Assembly: GCA_016935755.1 (NCBI GenBank)
Contig: JAFGQI010000094.1
Coordinates: forward strand, 1-57,580
Direction of reading: 5' to 3'
From: Anaerolineales bacterium
GTDB taxonomy: Bacteria; Chloroflexota; Anaerolineae; Anaerolineales; UBA4823
DNA: 57,580 nucleotides
Shown: positions 33,581-41,399 of the stretch, piece after piece
Layout: every line of letters begins with the position of its first letter
Numbering within the stretch: the first letter of the stretch is position 1
Program-made: the position numbers and the translations under genes
Notes under the pieces: generated by a model
What the model was told of the DNA's origin: nothing
The model's database searches: none
What the model saw: the letters and a program-made list of their open reading frames with translations, nothing else

Positions 33581-33751
33581 ATGAGACTATCCCCACCGAA
33601 ACAGATTACCTGGTTCGTAGCTCTAGCGCTTGCTGTACTCGCCCTGCTCGGGCAGACAGGTGTTATCGCTGCAATCAGCCAGTATGCATTCTGGCTTGCC
33701 TTGATTGCTGCAGCCCTGTTGCTCTTAGCAACCATCGTTAGAGATCTATAA
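33581..33751 (+). CDS. Small membrane protein, 56 aa
   Basis: ATG at 33581 with GGAGG 6 nt upstream. Two hydrophobic segments, ITWFVALALAVLALLGQTGVIAA and YAFWLALIAAALLLLATIV, make a helical hairpin. The same segment has another open frame (Cys-rich), but it lacks a ribosome site and reads implausibly. Followed by a strong terminator. Function unknown; the pattern is common in small inner-membrane proteins. Confidence 0.7.
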   Translation: MRLSPPKQITWFVALALAVLALLGQTGVIAAISQYAFWLALIAAALLLLATIVRDL

Positions 33752-33760
33752 TTCATACCC

Positions 33761-33829
33761 AATCACGGAGCTGCTTCGCGTCAATGCCTGGAACGCGACA
33801 GCTCCGTGATTTTTGGGGTATTTTTTTGT
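33761..33829 (+). terminator. Strong rho-independent terminator
   Basis: AATCACGGAGCTG pairs with CAGCTCCGTGATT across an inner TCGCGT/ACGCGA stem, followed by TTTTT and, after GGGGTA, a run of seven T. It ends the small membrane-protein transcript. Confidence 0.85.
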
Positions 33830-33890
33830 GGAAGGCGCGAGACGCAGGCGACGGCGACGATATCTAACTGATCGAGCCTCTGCCAGTATT

Positions 33891-33919
33891 GAGCGCGCCT
33901 GCCAGTTCATGCGGGAAGC
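33891..33919 (+). pseudogene. Possible remnant of BTAD-regulator C-terminal coding sequence
   Basis: 29 bases match 32740-32768 of the regulator at 25 of 29, in the same orientation. One reading frame gives IERACQFMREAS against LERARQFVQEAL. The match is short and may be chance or a shared TPR motif. Confidence 0.3.
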
Positions 33920-33948
33920 ATCAGCGGTAGATATGGAGATACTAATTT

Positions 33949-34316
33949 ATGACCCTCGATGAATTCTTCCAGGGTCAGGATGAGTCCAGGCAGCTCTTCA
34001 CGGCGCTGCACAGCCTGATTGAGACGATGAACCCCTGCGAGCTGCGCGTGAGCAAGAGCCAGATCGCCTTCTGCCGCAGAAAGCCATTCGCCTGGGCCTG
34101 GATGCCTGCAGATATCTGCATAGCAAAGCCGCTCCCCTGGTGCTCACCCTGGTCTTCCCCTACCGGGACGCCTCGCCGCGCTGGAAAGATATCGTCGAGC
34201 CGAGGCCGGGGCGCTTCATCCATCACCTGGAGCTGTTTTCCGTTGAAGATATCGATGATGAGGTGCGCGATTGGCTGCAGGCAGCCTTACATGCCCGCGA
34301 CCAGGGCCTGGCCTGA
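33949..34316 (+). pseudogene. DUF5655-family gene with a frameshift
   Basis: The first frame encodes MTLDEFFQGQDESRQLFTAL and later KSQIAFCRRKPFAWAWMPA, typical of DUF5655. Near 34111-34114 the reading must shift to give YLHSKAAPLVLTLVF, then SPRWKDIVEPRPGRFIHHLELF and DDEVRDWLQAAL, the rest of the same domain, ending with TGA at 34314-34316. One missing base explains it. Either a real pseudogene or a sequencing error. Undisrupted, the product would be about 120 aa. Confidence 0.8.
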
Positions 34317-34390
34317 GCGCGACAAGAGATGCAATGCACTTTGCAAGTGCAATGCATCTGCCGGTTCACGTAGGATGAAATCGTTCGCGT

Positions 34391-35101
34391 TCATGGTTTC
34401 ATCTCCTTGACCAGTCTATCAAGGATATCGAGAAAAGCGGGATCGTAAATTTCAGCAACATGCTTCACGTTCCACAAACCAGAACTGCGAATAGGTTCAC
34501 ACTTTGCCCAGCGACCGAGCCAGCCCTTACTGGGCGGGTCAAGGGGGTGAATTGGTGCATTGAAATTGCTCAATAACGCGATGGCGTTACGTTCAATGAC
34601 ACCACGTAGACTTTCCGGGCCAGGAGCTTCTTCCACGGCCAGCCACAGGAAGGGCATCTGTCGAATGTACTGGCTTACCGCCTGCTCCAGGGGTAGTTCA
34701 GTCAGGCGCACCTCCCGGCGGACGCTAGAATCCCTATCCCAGGTATCGGCGATAGCTTGCGGCCAGGAATCTCGCTCAATTAGGGCTGTGCCCACGTGGA
34801 AGCGAAAGACCGAGCCGCGGTGATTGCCTCCGCCATTCTTGAGTGTACCTTGATGCTGGCGTAAACGGTGCCACAGCGTGGTCTGACTCCTGGTGGCCAG
34901 GGCGTGTGTGCCCACCCGCACCACGCGCAGCCCCTCCCCGGTATTTACGCGCAATTCCCCTGGCTCGAAAAAGAAATAGACACCACGCGGCGGCCAGTTC
35001 ATGCGTCCGTCACAGGATGCAAGCAACCGCTTTCCGCCCAGTTTGTTTTCAAGCAATTTCAGGATCGAATAAAACCACTGCAGGTCGTTGAAGCGATCCA
35101 T
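34391..35101 (-). CDS. GIY-YIG-like nuclease-fold protein
   Basis: 236 aa. A GIY-YIG-like opening is present: RGVYFFFEPGELR, then VVRVGTHAL, LWHRLRQHQGTLKNGG, SVFRFHVGTAL. The first motif is GVYFFF rather than GIYYI, followed by a RVGTHA strand and an Arg in the following helix. The rest is not assigned. It pairs with the DUF6884 gene upstream with only one intervening base, so the two are coupled. Such pairs of nuclease-like plus DUF6884 genes recur and may be a defence or repair unit, but this is inference. Confidence 0.65.
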   Translation of the reverse strand: MDRFNDLQWFYSILKLLENKLGGKRLLASCDGRMNWPPRGVYFFFEPGELRVNTGEGLRVVRVGTHALATRSQTTLWHRLRQHQGTLKNGGGNHRGSVFRFHVGTALIERDSWPQAIADTWDRDSSVRREVRLTELPLEQAVSQYIRQMPFLWLAVEEAPGPESLRGVIERNAIALLSNFNAPIHPLDPPSKGWLGRWAKCEPIRSSGLWNVKHVAEIYDPAFLDILDRLVKEMKP

Positions 35102-35102
35102 C

Positions 35103-35531
35103 TCAGCCCTTCCTCATATACTGGTTTAGCCACTGCATTTGCTCGCCTATGCGAAGCCCTTCCATCGGGATGTCAATTTTACAGCCCAATCGGGATATCC
35201 CTTCGGCCAGATACTCTCGGTATGCTTGGCCAGCCAGGAAAACAACCGTATCGCCTGGTTGGATATGTTTTTTAAGCTCGGTGAAAACCCTATCCGCCCA
35301 GTTCATTCTGGCGCGCTTTCCCATCGTCTTCAAGGTAGCATTATAAGGATCAAGCACCTGATCGGGATGCACCAGACCATATTTTGCCGATAAGATATAC
35401 CATTCATCGGCGATCTCGCCTGCATATCGAGCAGCTTTCTTGAACCAGTCGGAGGTGTATAAGTCACGAGCCGGACTGGTTGCCAAGCTTTTTTTACTGA
35501 CACAGGAAATGAGGACTATTATCTTTGCCAT
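35103..35531 (-). CDS. DUF6884 family protein
   Basis: About 142 aa from ATG at 35531 (GGAGA 7 nt upstream). The pattern fits DUF6884: LISCVSKKSLATSPARDLYTSDWFKKAARYA, WYILSAKYGLVHPDQVLDPYNATLKTM, WADRVFTEL, and GDTVVFLAGQAYREYL. The fold is likely YaaA/queuine-transglycosylase-like. Function unestablished. Ends one base before the start of the GIY-YIG-like gene. Confidence 0.82.
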   Translation of the reverse strand: MAKIIVLISCVSKKSLATSPARDLYTSDWFKKAARYAGEIADEWYILSAKYGLVHPDQVLDPYNATLKTMGKRARMNWADRVFTELKKHIQPGDTVVFLAGQAYREYLAEGISRLGCKIDIPMEGLRIGEQMQWLNQYMRKG

Positions 35532-35825
35532 CAAGTAATCTCCCATACCTCAATTATTGCTCGATCATCCCCCACAGAATCAATCATACGCCCTCCCACC
35601 CCCTTCGTCAAGCCTCCTACAGCTCAATCGAAAAACATCGCCAGACACAAGGCTGTGCGCGAGGTGATGCCCCTGCGCCCATCGACAATGTCGTTGATAC
35701 GCTGATATGGGACATGATGACCCGATATTTTGTTACTCGAAATACGGTTCTAATCGAGCATCCTCTCAAGGTTCATCCTGCCAGCGGTGATACAATAGCA
35801 AAGCGAATAATCTTAGGAGGTCATT

Positions 35826-36143
35826 ATGATCAGTCGAATCTGGCATGGATGGACGACGAAAGAGAATGCAGATGCCTACGAAGACCTGTTGAGACACGAA
35901 ATTTTCCTCGGCATACAGGGCCGTCAGATTGCCGGCTACCAGGGCATCCAACTGCTCCGTCGAGAATTGGATGCGGAAGTGGAATTTATCACCATTATGA
36001 GGTTCGACTCGCTCGAATCCGTGCGCCTCTTTGCCGGCGAGGATTATGAGGCGGCAGTAGTGCCTCCGAAAGCCAGAGCCTTACTGGCGCGCTACGATCA
36101 GCGATCGCAGCATTATGAAATCAGGGCAGAGTTAAAAACCTGA
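35826..36143 (+). CDS. Antibiotic biosynthesis monooxygenase-like (ABM) protein
   Basis: 105 aa. Reads MISRIWHGWTTKENADAYEDLLRHEI, then GYQGIQLLRRELDAEVEFITIMRFDSLESVRLFAGEDYEAAVVPPKARALLARYD, the dimeric ferredoxin-like ABM pattern. AGGAGG lies 6 nt before ATG. The substrate is unknown; many such proteins are quinol- or heme-related or simply stress-linked. It has its own promoter region (TACAAT at 35791-35796). Confidence 0.85.
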   Translation: MISRIWHGWTTKENADAYEDLLRHEIFLGIQGRQIAGYQGIQLLRRELDAEVEFITIMRFDSLESVRLFAGEDYEAAVVPPKARALLARYDQRSQHYEIRAELKT

Positions 36144-36152
36144 GCGAATTAG

Positions 36153-36188
36153 TTTTGCCATCATTCTGCCACAATCCTTTGATAAACT
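36153..36188 (+). promoter_or_regulatory. OmpR-type box and promoter of the response regulator gene
   Basis: Two 11-bp direct repeats, TTTTGCCATCA (36153-36163) and TTCTGCCACAA (36164-36174), abut each other. Eight bases later comes TAAACT (36183-36188). Transcription would start about at the ATG (36196), so the mRNA is probably leaderless, matching the absence of a ribosome site. Confidence 0.6.
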
Positions 36189-36195
36189 CAAAGCC

Positions 36196-36897
36196 ATGAA
36201 GAACGCTGTCCCCCGCATCCTGGTGGTAGATGACGAACAGGCCGTGCTGGATCTGCTTGTCTACAACCTGAACAAGGCGCACTACGAAGTGCTGACAGCC
36301 GCCAACGGGCGACAGGCGCTGGAACTGGCGCGACAGGCCGAGCCGGACCTGATTCTGCTCGACTTAATGCTGCCCGAAGTGGACGGGCTGGATGTGTGCC
36401 GGGAAATCCGTCACGCCTCCAAAGTGCCAATCATCATGATCACCGCCCGCGGCGAGGAGATAGACCGGGTGGTGGGGCTGGAACTGGGCGCAGATGACTA
36501 TATCTGCAAGCCGTTCAGCATGCGCGAATTGATGGCGCGCATCAAGGCGGTGCTGCGCCGGGCGCAGCCTGAGGATGCAGAAGCGACGGTATTGACCGGC
36601 CCGGGCGGGCTGCGGCTGGATCTTGAGCAGCGCGAGGCAAAAGTGGGCAGCCACCTGCTCAACCTGACCCGCCTGGAATTTGACCTGCTGCACACCCTGC
36701 TGCTCAATGCAGGCCATGTGCTGACTCGCGAACGGCTGTTGGAACAGGTGTGGGGCTATGATTTTGCCGGCAACACTCGCGCCGTGGACAGCGCCATCAA
36801 GCGGCTGCGCGCTCATTTGCGCGCCGCTGACCCGCAGGCAGACGGCATCGAAGCAGTGCGAGGCCTGGGCTACAAATTCAGGCAGGAAAAAAGTTGA
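36196..36897 (+). CDS. OmpR/PhoB-family response regulator
   Basis: 233 aa. The receiver domain has the acidic pair at Asp12-Asp13, phospho-acceptor Asp56 in LILLDLMLP, switch Thr in IMITARG and Lys in CKPFS. The C-terminal winged helix (residues 130-230) ends in RAVDSAIKRLRAHLRAADPQADGIEAVRGLGYKF. Its stop overlaps the TTG start of the kinase gene (TTGA). The repeats upstream resemble its own binding site, consistent with autoregulation. Confidence 0.95.
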   Translation: MKNAVPRILVVDDEQAVLDLLVYNLNKAHYEVLTAANGRQALELARQAEPDLILLDLMLPEVDGLDVCREIRHASKVPIIMITARGEEIDRVVGLELGADDYICKPFSMRELMARIKAVLRRAQPEDAEATVLTGPGGLRLDLEQREAKVGSHLLNLTRLEFDLLHTLLLNAGHVLTRERLLEQVWGYDFAGNTRAVDSAIKRLRAHLRAADPQADGIEAVRGLGYKFRQEKS

Positions 36898-38417
36898 AAA
36901 CCTCGCTGAGTGTTCGCCTGGCGCTGAGCTATCTGGCGGTGATTCTGATCGGTATGGGTGTTGTCATCCCGCTGGCCTGGCTGACGGTCGAGCGGCTGTA
37001 CCTCAACACTCAGAGCGCCAGCCTGCTGGCTCAGGCGCAGCTCATTGCAGCCGCGCTGGGCTCAGAAGCTTCCCTGGCAGCCGGTGATGAACACGCAGTC
37101 GAACCTTATATGCAGCTGTCAAACGTACAACCGGGCATCCACACCCGGGTGATCGACGCCCAGGGAGCCGTGGTGATCGCCCTGACGGGAACCAGTCAGC
37201 CCGCGGCAAGCGAAGGGCTAACTCTGCCACAGTTGGCTCAAAATGCAGCCGGGCTGGTGACCTCGGAGGAACTGCTCAGCCGTGCTGAAATCGCCCAGGC
37301 TTTGCAGGGCCAGCCCGCCACCGAAATCCGCCGGGTGGAAGCAGCGGGCGGGCAGCGGGTGCTGTATGCCGCCGCGCCAGTCATCAGCCAGGACGGCATG
37401 GTAACGCAGATCGTCTATCTTGCCACCCCTCTGCCGGATACCGGCTGGACAGCCCTATCTTCCGCCATGCGCTGGCAGCTGGCTGGAGTACTGCTGCTCG
37501 CCATCCTGCTGGCCAGCGGAGCCGGGCTGCTGCTGGCGCGGCGCATCACCAGCCCTCTCGGGAAGCTGGCCCAAGCCGCTCACGCTGTCGCTTCTGGAAA
37601 CTTAAACCAGGTCGCGCCGGAAGACCGATCAATCAGCGAATTAGCTGTGCTGGGCCGGGCTTTCAACACCATGACCACCAGCCTGCGCCAATCGGACCAG
37701 GCCAAGAAAGCTTTTATCGCCGATGTCACCCACGAGCTGCGCACCCCGCTGACCGTGATCCAGGGCACGATCGAAACGCTGGAAGATGGCGCTCTGGACG
37801 ACCTGCAGGCGCGCGGGCCTTTCCTGGCCTCCATGAGCGTGGAAACCGAGCGCCTGATCCGGCTGGTCAATGACCTGCTGGTGCTGACCCGCGCCGACGC
37901 GGGCGTATTAAATCTGCAGCCTGGCCGGCTTGATTTGCTGGAGTTTGCCCGGGCGCGCGGCGAACATTTCGCTCCGCTTGCCAGCCAGCGGAATATCCAG
38001 ATAAAGATCACTGCTGAGCCATCTTCAGGCGAAAAACAGCCCGCTCCTGGCGGCTTTGCTGTTTCAGCCGACCCAGACCGCCTGGCCCAGGTGCTGGACA
38101 ATCTGCTGGACAACGCCCTGCGCTACTCGCCCGAGCATGGCGAAATTATCGTCTCTCTCAAACGGAAAGACGATCGGGTGATCTGCCGGGTGAGCGATGC
38201 CGGCCCAGGCATCCCGGCAGACCACCTGCCTCTAATTTTCGAACGTTTTTACCGGGCAGACCCATCCCGAAACCGCGACAAGGGGGGCAGCGGATTGGGG
38301 CTGGCGATTGTGCGCAGTCTGGTGGTGGCGCATGGCGGGGGCGTGAGCGCCAGCAGCGTGGAGGGCCAGGGCACGGCTGTGACTTTCTGGCTGCCCGCCG
38401 CCCAGCCTGATGACTAA
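36894..38417 (+). CDS. Sensor histidine kinase
   Basis: 507 aa from TTG at 36894, overlapping the regulator stop by 4 bases. TM1 spans residues 7-28 and TM2 about 193-216, bracketing a 160-aa extracytoplasmic sensor region. A HAMP linker follows (about 215-268). The HisKA motif is DVTHELRTPLTVIQG (His near 280). The HATPase_c domain has DNLLDNALRYSP (N box), DAGPGIP (G1) and GSGLGLAIV (G2). Phosphorylates the regulator upstream. The signal is unknown. Confidence 0.95.
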   Translation: MKTSLSVRLALSYLAVILIGMGVVIPLAWLTVERLYLNTQSASLLAQAQLIAAALGSEASLAAGDEHAVEPYMQLSNVQPGIHTRVIDAQGAVVIALTGTSQPAASEGLTLPQLAQNAAGLVTSEELLSRAEIAQALQGQPATEIRRVEAAGGQRVLYAAAPVISQDGMVTQIVYLATPLPDTGWTALSSAMRWQLAGVLLLAILLASGAGLLLARRITSPLGKLAQAAHAVASGNLNQVAPEDRSISELAVLGRAFNTMTTSLRQSDQAKKAFIADVTHELRTPLTVIQGTIETLEDGALDDLQARGPFLASMSVETERLIRLVNDLLVLTRADAGVLNLQPGRLDLLEFARARGEHFAPLASQRNIQIKITAEPSSGEKQPAPGGFAVSADPDRLAQVLDNLLDNALRYSPEHGEIIVSLKRKDDRVICRVSDAGPGIPADHLPLIFERFYRADPSRNRDKGGSGLGLAIVRSLVVAHGGGVSASSVEGQGTAVTFWLPAAQPDD

Positions 38418-38435
38418 AAAACTCCTTCTTTTCCA

Positions 38436-38493
38436 TTCTGGCGCACAACTCCCACAATTCTGACATTGTTCTGCCATCATGATTGGGTATCCT
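38436..38493 (+). promoter_or_regulatory. Response-regulator box and promoter of the SIMPL gene
   Basis: Three 11-mers with TTCTG: TTCTGGCGCAC (38436), TTCTGACATTG (38458) and TTCTGCCATCA (38469), spaced 22 and 11 bp. Eight bases later lies TATCCT (38488-38493). Same unit and spacing as upstream of the response regulator gene. Confidence 0.6.
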
Positions 38494-38556
38494 TTAGCGT
38501 GTAGATGCCCCATGATCAGGCATCTTTCCGATCCAAATAATAAAGGAGAAAAACTC

Positions 38557-39351
38557 ATGAAAACCACTTCAAACCCCTTGGCAACCGCTCTGATCGTTGT
38601 ATTGGCTGTGCTGGCAGTGGGCGCCTGGCGCCCGCAAACCGCCGCAGTCACCCCGGCAAGAGCAGAAGAAGCAGTCTGCAATGCCAGCCGCTCCGTGCAG
38701 GTTTCGGGCGCGGCGGTGGTCTATGTCGTCCCCGATCGAGCCTTAATCCAGCTTGGCGTGCAGTCTAACGGGAGAACCCCCGAAGGCGTGCAGCGCGACA
38801 ACCAGCAGGCGATCCAGAAGGTGATCAACGCGGTCAAAGCCCTGGGCGTGGATGCCAAAGACATCGCCACCGATTACTACCTGGTCTACCCGCTGTACGA
38901 TGATTACAGCTCCCTGGTGATCACCGGCTACCGCATCGATAACACCGTGTCCATCACCCTGCGGGATGTCAACCTGGCAGATGATGTCCTGATCACGGCG
39001 CTGAAAGCCGGAGCGAACGAGGTTCAAGATATCCAGTTCTACACCAGCGAGCTGCGCAAGTATCGCGATCAGGCCCGCGAACTGGCGGTGAAAGCCGCCG
39101 GAGAGAAGGCGCAGGCGTTGGCGCAGGCTGCCGGAGCGCAGACGGGCTATGTGCTGAACGTGAGCGAGAATATCTGGACGCAGTACTACGGCTCCTGGCG
39201 CGGCGGGCGGCAGATGGCCCTGTGGGCGCAGAACACCTACCAGAACGCCACCCCGGCCCAGGACGACCCGACCCTGAGCGAAGACTCGCCCATTACCCTG
39301 GGCCAGATCGCCATCCGGGCGGAAGTGAACGCCAGCTACAGCCTGGAATAA
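38557..39351 (+). CDS. SIMPL-domain (DUF541) secreted protein
   Basis: About 264 aa from ATG at 38557 (AAAGGAG 8 nt upstream). A signal peptide (residues 1-36) is cleaved near ARA-EEA. The SIMPL/DUF541 domain has SVQVSGAAVVYVVPDRALIQLGVQS, VINAVKALGVDAKDIATDYYLVYPLYDD, GYRIDNTVSITLRD and QARELAVKAAGEKAQALAQAAGAQTG. Members form extracytoplasmic oligomers linked to oxidative or membrane stress. It is probably the output gene of the upstream two-component system, judged by shared repeats. Confidence 0.85.
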   Translation: MKTTSNPLATALIVVLAVLAVGAWRPQTAAVTPARAEEAVCNASRSVQVSGAAVVYVVPDRALIQLGVQSNGRTPEGVQRDNQQAIQKVINAVKALGVDAKDIATDYYLVYPLYDDYSSLVITGYRIDNTVSITLRDVNLADDVLITALKAGANEVQDIQFYTSELRKYRDQARELAVKAAGEKAQALAQAAGAQTGYVLNVSENIWTQYYGSWRGGRQMALWAQNTYQNATPAQDDPTLSEDSPITLGQIAIRAEVNASYSLE

Positions 39352-39385
39352 ACAGCCATCAGGGGAGGAATTTAACCGATCGAAG

Positions 39386-39415
39386 AAGCGCACGAATTCA
39401 GTCGTGCGCTTTTTC
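39386..39415 (+). terminator. Rho-independent terminator after the SIMPL gene
   Basis: AAGCGCACGA pairs with TCGTGCGCTT around a 6-nt loop, followed by TTTT. Confidence 0.85.
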
Positions 39416-39505
39416 ACATTTTGCGCGATAATGGAGAAAAACAAGAACAGATGGTTCTTTGGCTGCCAGATCGACGCTTATGCCGTCGTCGTCGAGGATT
39501 ATCTA

Positions 39506-40009
39506 ATGGATGCACAAGAAACGTTTCGATACCAGGAAAAAGTAGCCTCGGCAAGGACTGAGGCACTGTTTATTATCCTCAGCCAGATCTTCGGTTTTCT
39601 GGCAGCACTGAGATGGCACCAGATCGGCCTGGATGGATGGACAGTTGCCTGCTTGCTCTTATTTCTCATGTTCCTGTTTTACTGTCTGAATTACCACACC
39701 CTCACGATCCGCATTTCAGCCGAGCAGCTTCTACTTCAGTTTGGTATCTTTTGCTGGAAAATACCCTTGAACACCATTGCCTCCTGCCACCTGGATGATA
39801 TCTCCCTCTGGCGGATTGGCGGGGCGGGCATCCACTTCACATTTATCCGTAAGAAATACCGCGCCTATTTCAACTTTCTCGAGGATCCCCGCGTAGTCAT
39901 CCCGCTCAAAGTCAACCGCGGCCCGGTGCAGGAGATTGCCTTTACCACCCGCCAGCCGGAGGCAGTGATGCAGCTGCTCTGTCCGGCCAGTCCCGAAAAC
40001 CCATCCTGA
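39506..40009 (+). CDS. Membrane protein with PH-like cytoplasmic domain
   Basis: About 167 aa from ATG at 39506 (GAGG 8 nt upstream); an upstream ATG at 39431 is possible but would leave only 20 nt after the terminator. Two TM helices form a hairpin (about residues 17-60, ALFIILSQIFGFLAAL and WTVACLLLFLMFLFYCL). The C-terminal beta domain, TIRISAEQLLLQFGIFCWKIPLNTIASCHLDD, then RAYFNFLEDPRVVIPLK, resembles bacterial PH domains. Function unknown. Convergent with the Hsp70-like gene. Confidence 0.65.
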   Translation: MDAQETFRYQEKVASARTEALFIILSQIFGFLAALRWHQIGLDGWTVACLLLFLMFLFYCLNYHTLTIRISAEQLLLQFGIFCWKIPLNTIASCHLDDISLWRIGGAGIHFTFIRKKYRAYFNFLEDPRVVIPLKVNRGPVQEIAFTTRQPEAVMQLLCPASPENPS

Positions 40010-40047
40010 TGGGCATCCCACAGCCAGAAAACCCGGCAGTCTAGGGG

Positions 40048-41385
40048 TTATCTGCCGGCGCGGATGGCCAGCCCCGAAGTTACGCTGGAAAACACATTCG
40101 AAGCCTTCACTTTTTCTACGCCGAAAATCCTGCCCAGCATGGCCGTGAAGGCCGGGATATTCGATGATCCCCCCGTTTTCACCACCGCATCGATCTGCTC
40201 TGGTTCCAATCCCGAATCCGCCACTGTTCGCAGCAACACGGCCTCGATCTGCTGGCGGTATACCAGGATATCTTTTTCAAACTGCCAGCGGGTGTAGAGC
40301 TCCCACAGGTTAACCCCCGGGCCTCTCAGCTCGATCACCGCCGCCTCCTGGCTGGAGAGGGCAATCTTCGCCGCTTCGACCTGGTCATAAAACGAAAAGG
40401 CCAGGTCATTGAAAATCAAGGACTGCAGCGTCTTCAAGCGCGCCGGGGCAATCCCCTCGCCAATCGCCTGTTCCAGGTGGTGGCGGTTCTGCGGGGTGCT
40501 CAGTTCGGGCAGCGAGACCCAATCCGGCACGGCCTGCACCAGTTCGAGCAGTTCGGGCCGGTGCAGCACCTGCTCCAGGCCAAAATAGGGCAGCAAGCGC
40601 TGCTGGATGATCGCCCGGTCGAAATCGCTGCCGGCCACACCAATACCTCCGCTGGCGTATATCTGGCGGCGGCGCGGGTCGCCCAGGCGCATGATGGCGA
40701 TATCCAGGGTGCCACCGCCAAAATCGAAGATCAGCACATTTTCTGGATGATCCAGGCTTTGTTCGTAATACAGGGCGGCGGCGACTGGTTCGAGTTCGAA
40801 CTCCACCTGCTGGAAACCAGCGCCAACGGCCGCCTGGCGCAAGATTTCCTCCGCCTGGCGGTCATGCTCAGGGTTATCTGAAAAATGCACCGGGCGGCCC
40901 AACGTAACGCCATCAATCCTATCCCCCAATACATCTTCTGCTCGCTGCTTCAAGGCAGTCAGATAGGTCTGGATAAGATCAACTACCCGGTAGTAGCGGT
41001 CGAATATTTGCGTTCCCTGGTAAGCCTGCTGGCCCCCGGTCTTCCTCAAGGCGGTTTTCAGGTACTGCAGCAGGCGCCCCGGCTTGAGTTCATCCACAAA
41101 CACGTAAATATCGCGCACATAATGCAGATCCGCGCCGCGATAGTCGATCTCCCCGGCCCATTTTTTGACATACCGGCGCACCCGGTTGACATTGTGCTGG
41201 TAGTACAGCTCAATGGCTTCCTGCCCGATGAAATATTGATCGTCGCGGGTGATGTACAGAATCGTTTTGACGACCTCAGGCATGCTATTATGGCGATCGA
41301 TAGGCAGCAGCCGCACCTGGCTGCCATCATAAACCGCCACGCCTGAGTTGGAAGTCCCAAAGTCAAGCCCGACTCGATAGCCCAT
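40048..41385 (-). CDS. Hsp70/actin-superfamily ATPase, YegD-like
   Basis: About 445 aa from ATG at 41385 (GAGGA 7 nt upstream); the upstream open frame overlaps the neighbour gene and is not used. Phosphate 1 motif GLDFGTSNSGVAV, phosphate 2 LIFDFGGGTLDIAI and adenosine motif VVKTGGSSNIPAF are intact. EPVAAALYYEQSL is the linker helix. There is no substrate-binding domain, so it is an ATPase-only Hsp70 of the YegD type. Its stretch HYVRDIYVFVDELKPGRLLQYLKTALRK is typical of that subgroup. Overlaps or abuts a coiled-coil gene upstream (14-bp gap), a likely partner. Confidence 0.88.
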   Translation of the reverse strand: MGYRVGLDFGTSNSGVAVYDGSQVRLLPIDRHNSMPEVVKTILYITRDDQYFIGQEAIELYYQHNVNRVRRYVKKWAGEIDYRGADLHYVRDIYVFVDELKPGRLLQYLKTALRKTGGQQAYQGTQIFDRYYRVVDLIQTYLTALKQRAEDVLGDRIDGVTLGRPVHFSDNPEHDRQAEEILRQAAVGAGFQQVEFELEPVAAALYYEQSLDHPENVLIFDFGGGTLDIAIMRLGDPRRRQIYASGGIGVAGSDFDRAIIQQRLLPYFGLEQVLHRPELLELVQAVPDWVSLPELSTPQNRHHLEQAIGEGIAPARLKTLQSLIFNDLAFSFYDQVEAAKIALSSQEAAVIELRGPGVNLWELYTRWQFEKDILVYRQQIEAVLLRTVADSGLEPEQIDAVVKTGGSSNIPAFTAMLGRIFGVEKVKASNVFSSVTSGLAIRAGR

Positions 41386-41399
41386 CGCCTCTTCCTCAG

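Noticed and set aside
33559-33741. Cys-rich 60-aa frame
   Set aside because: Another frame of the small membrane protein, which has the ribosome site and clean hydrophobic segments.
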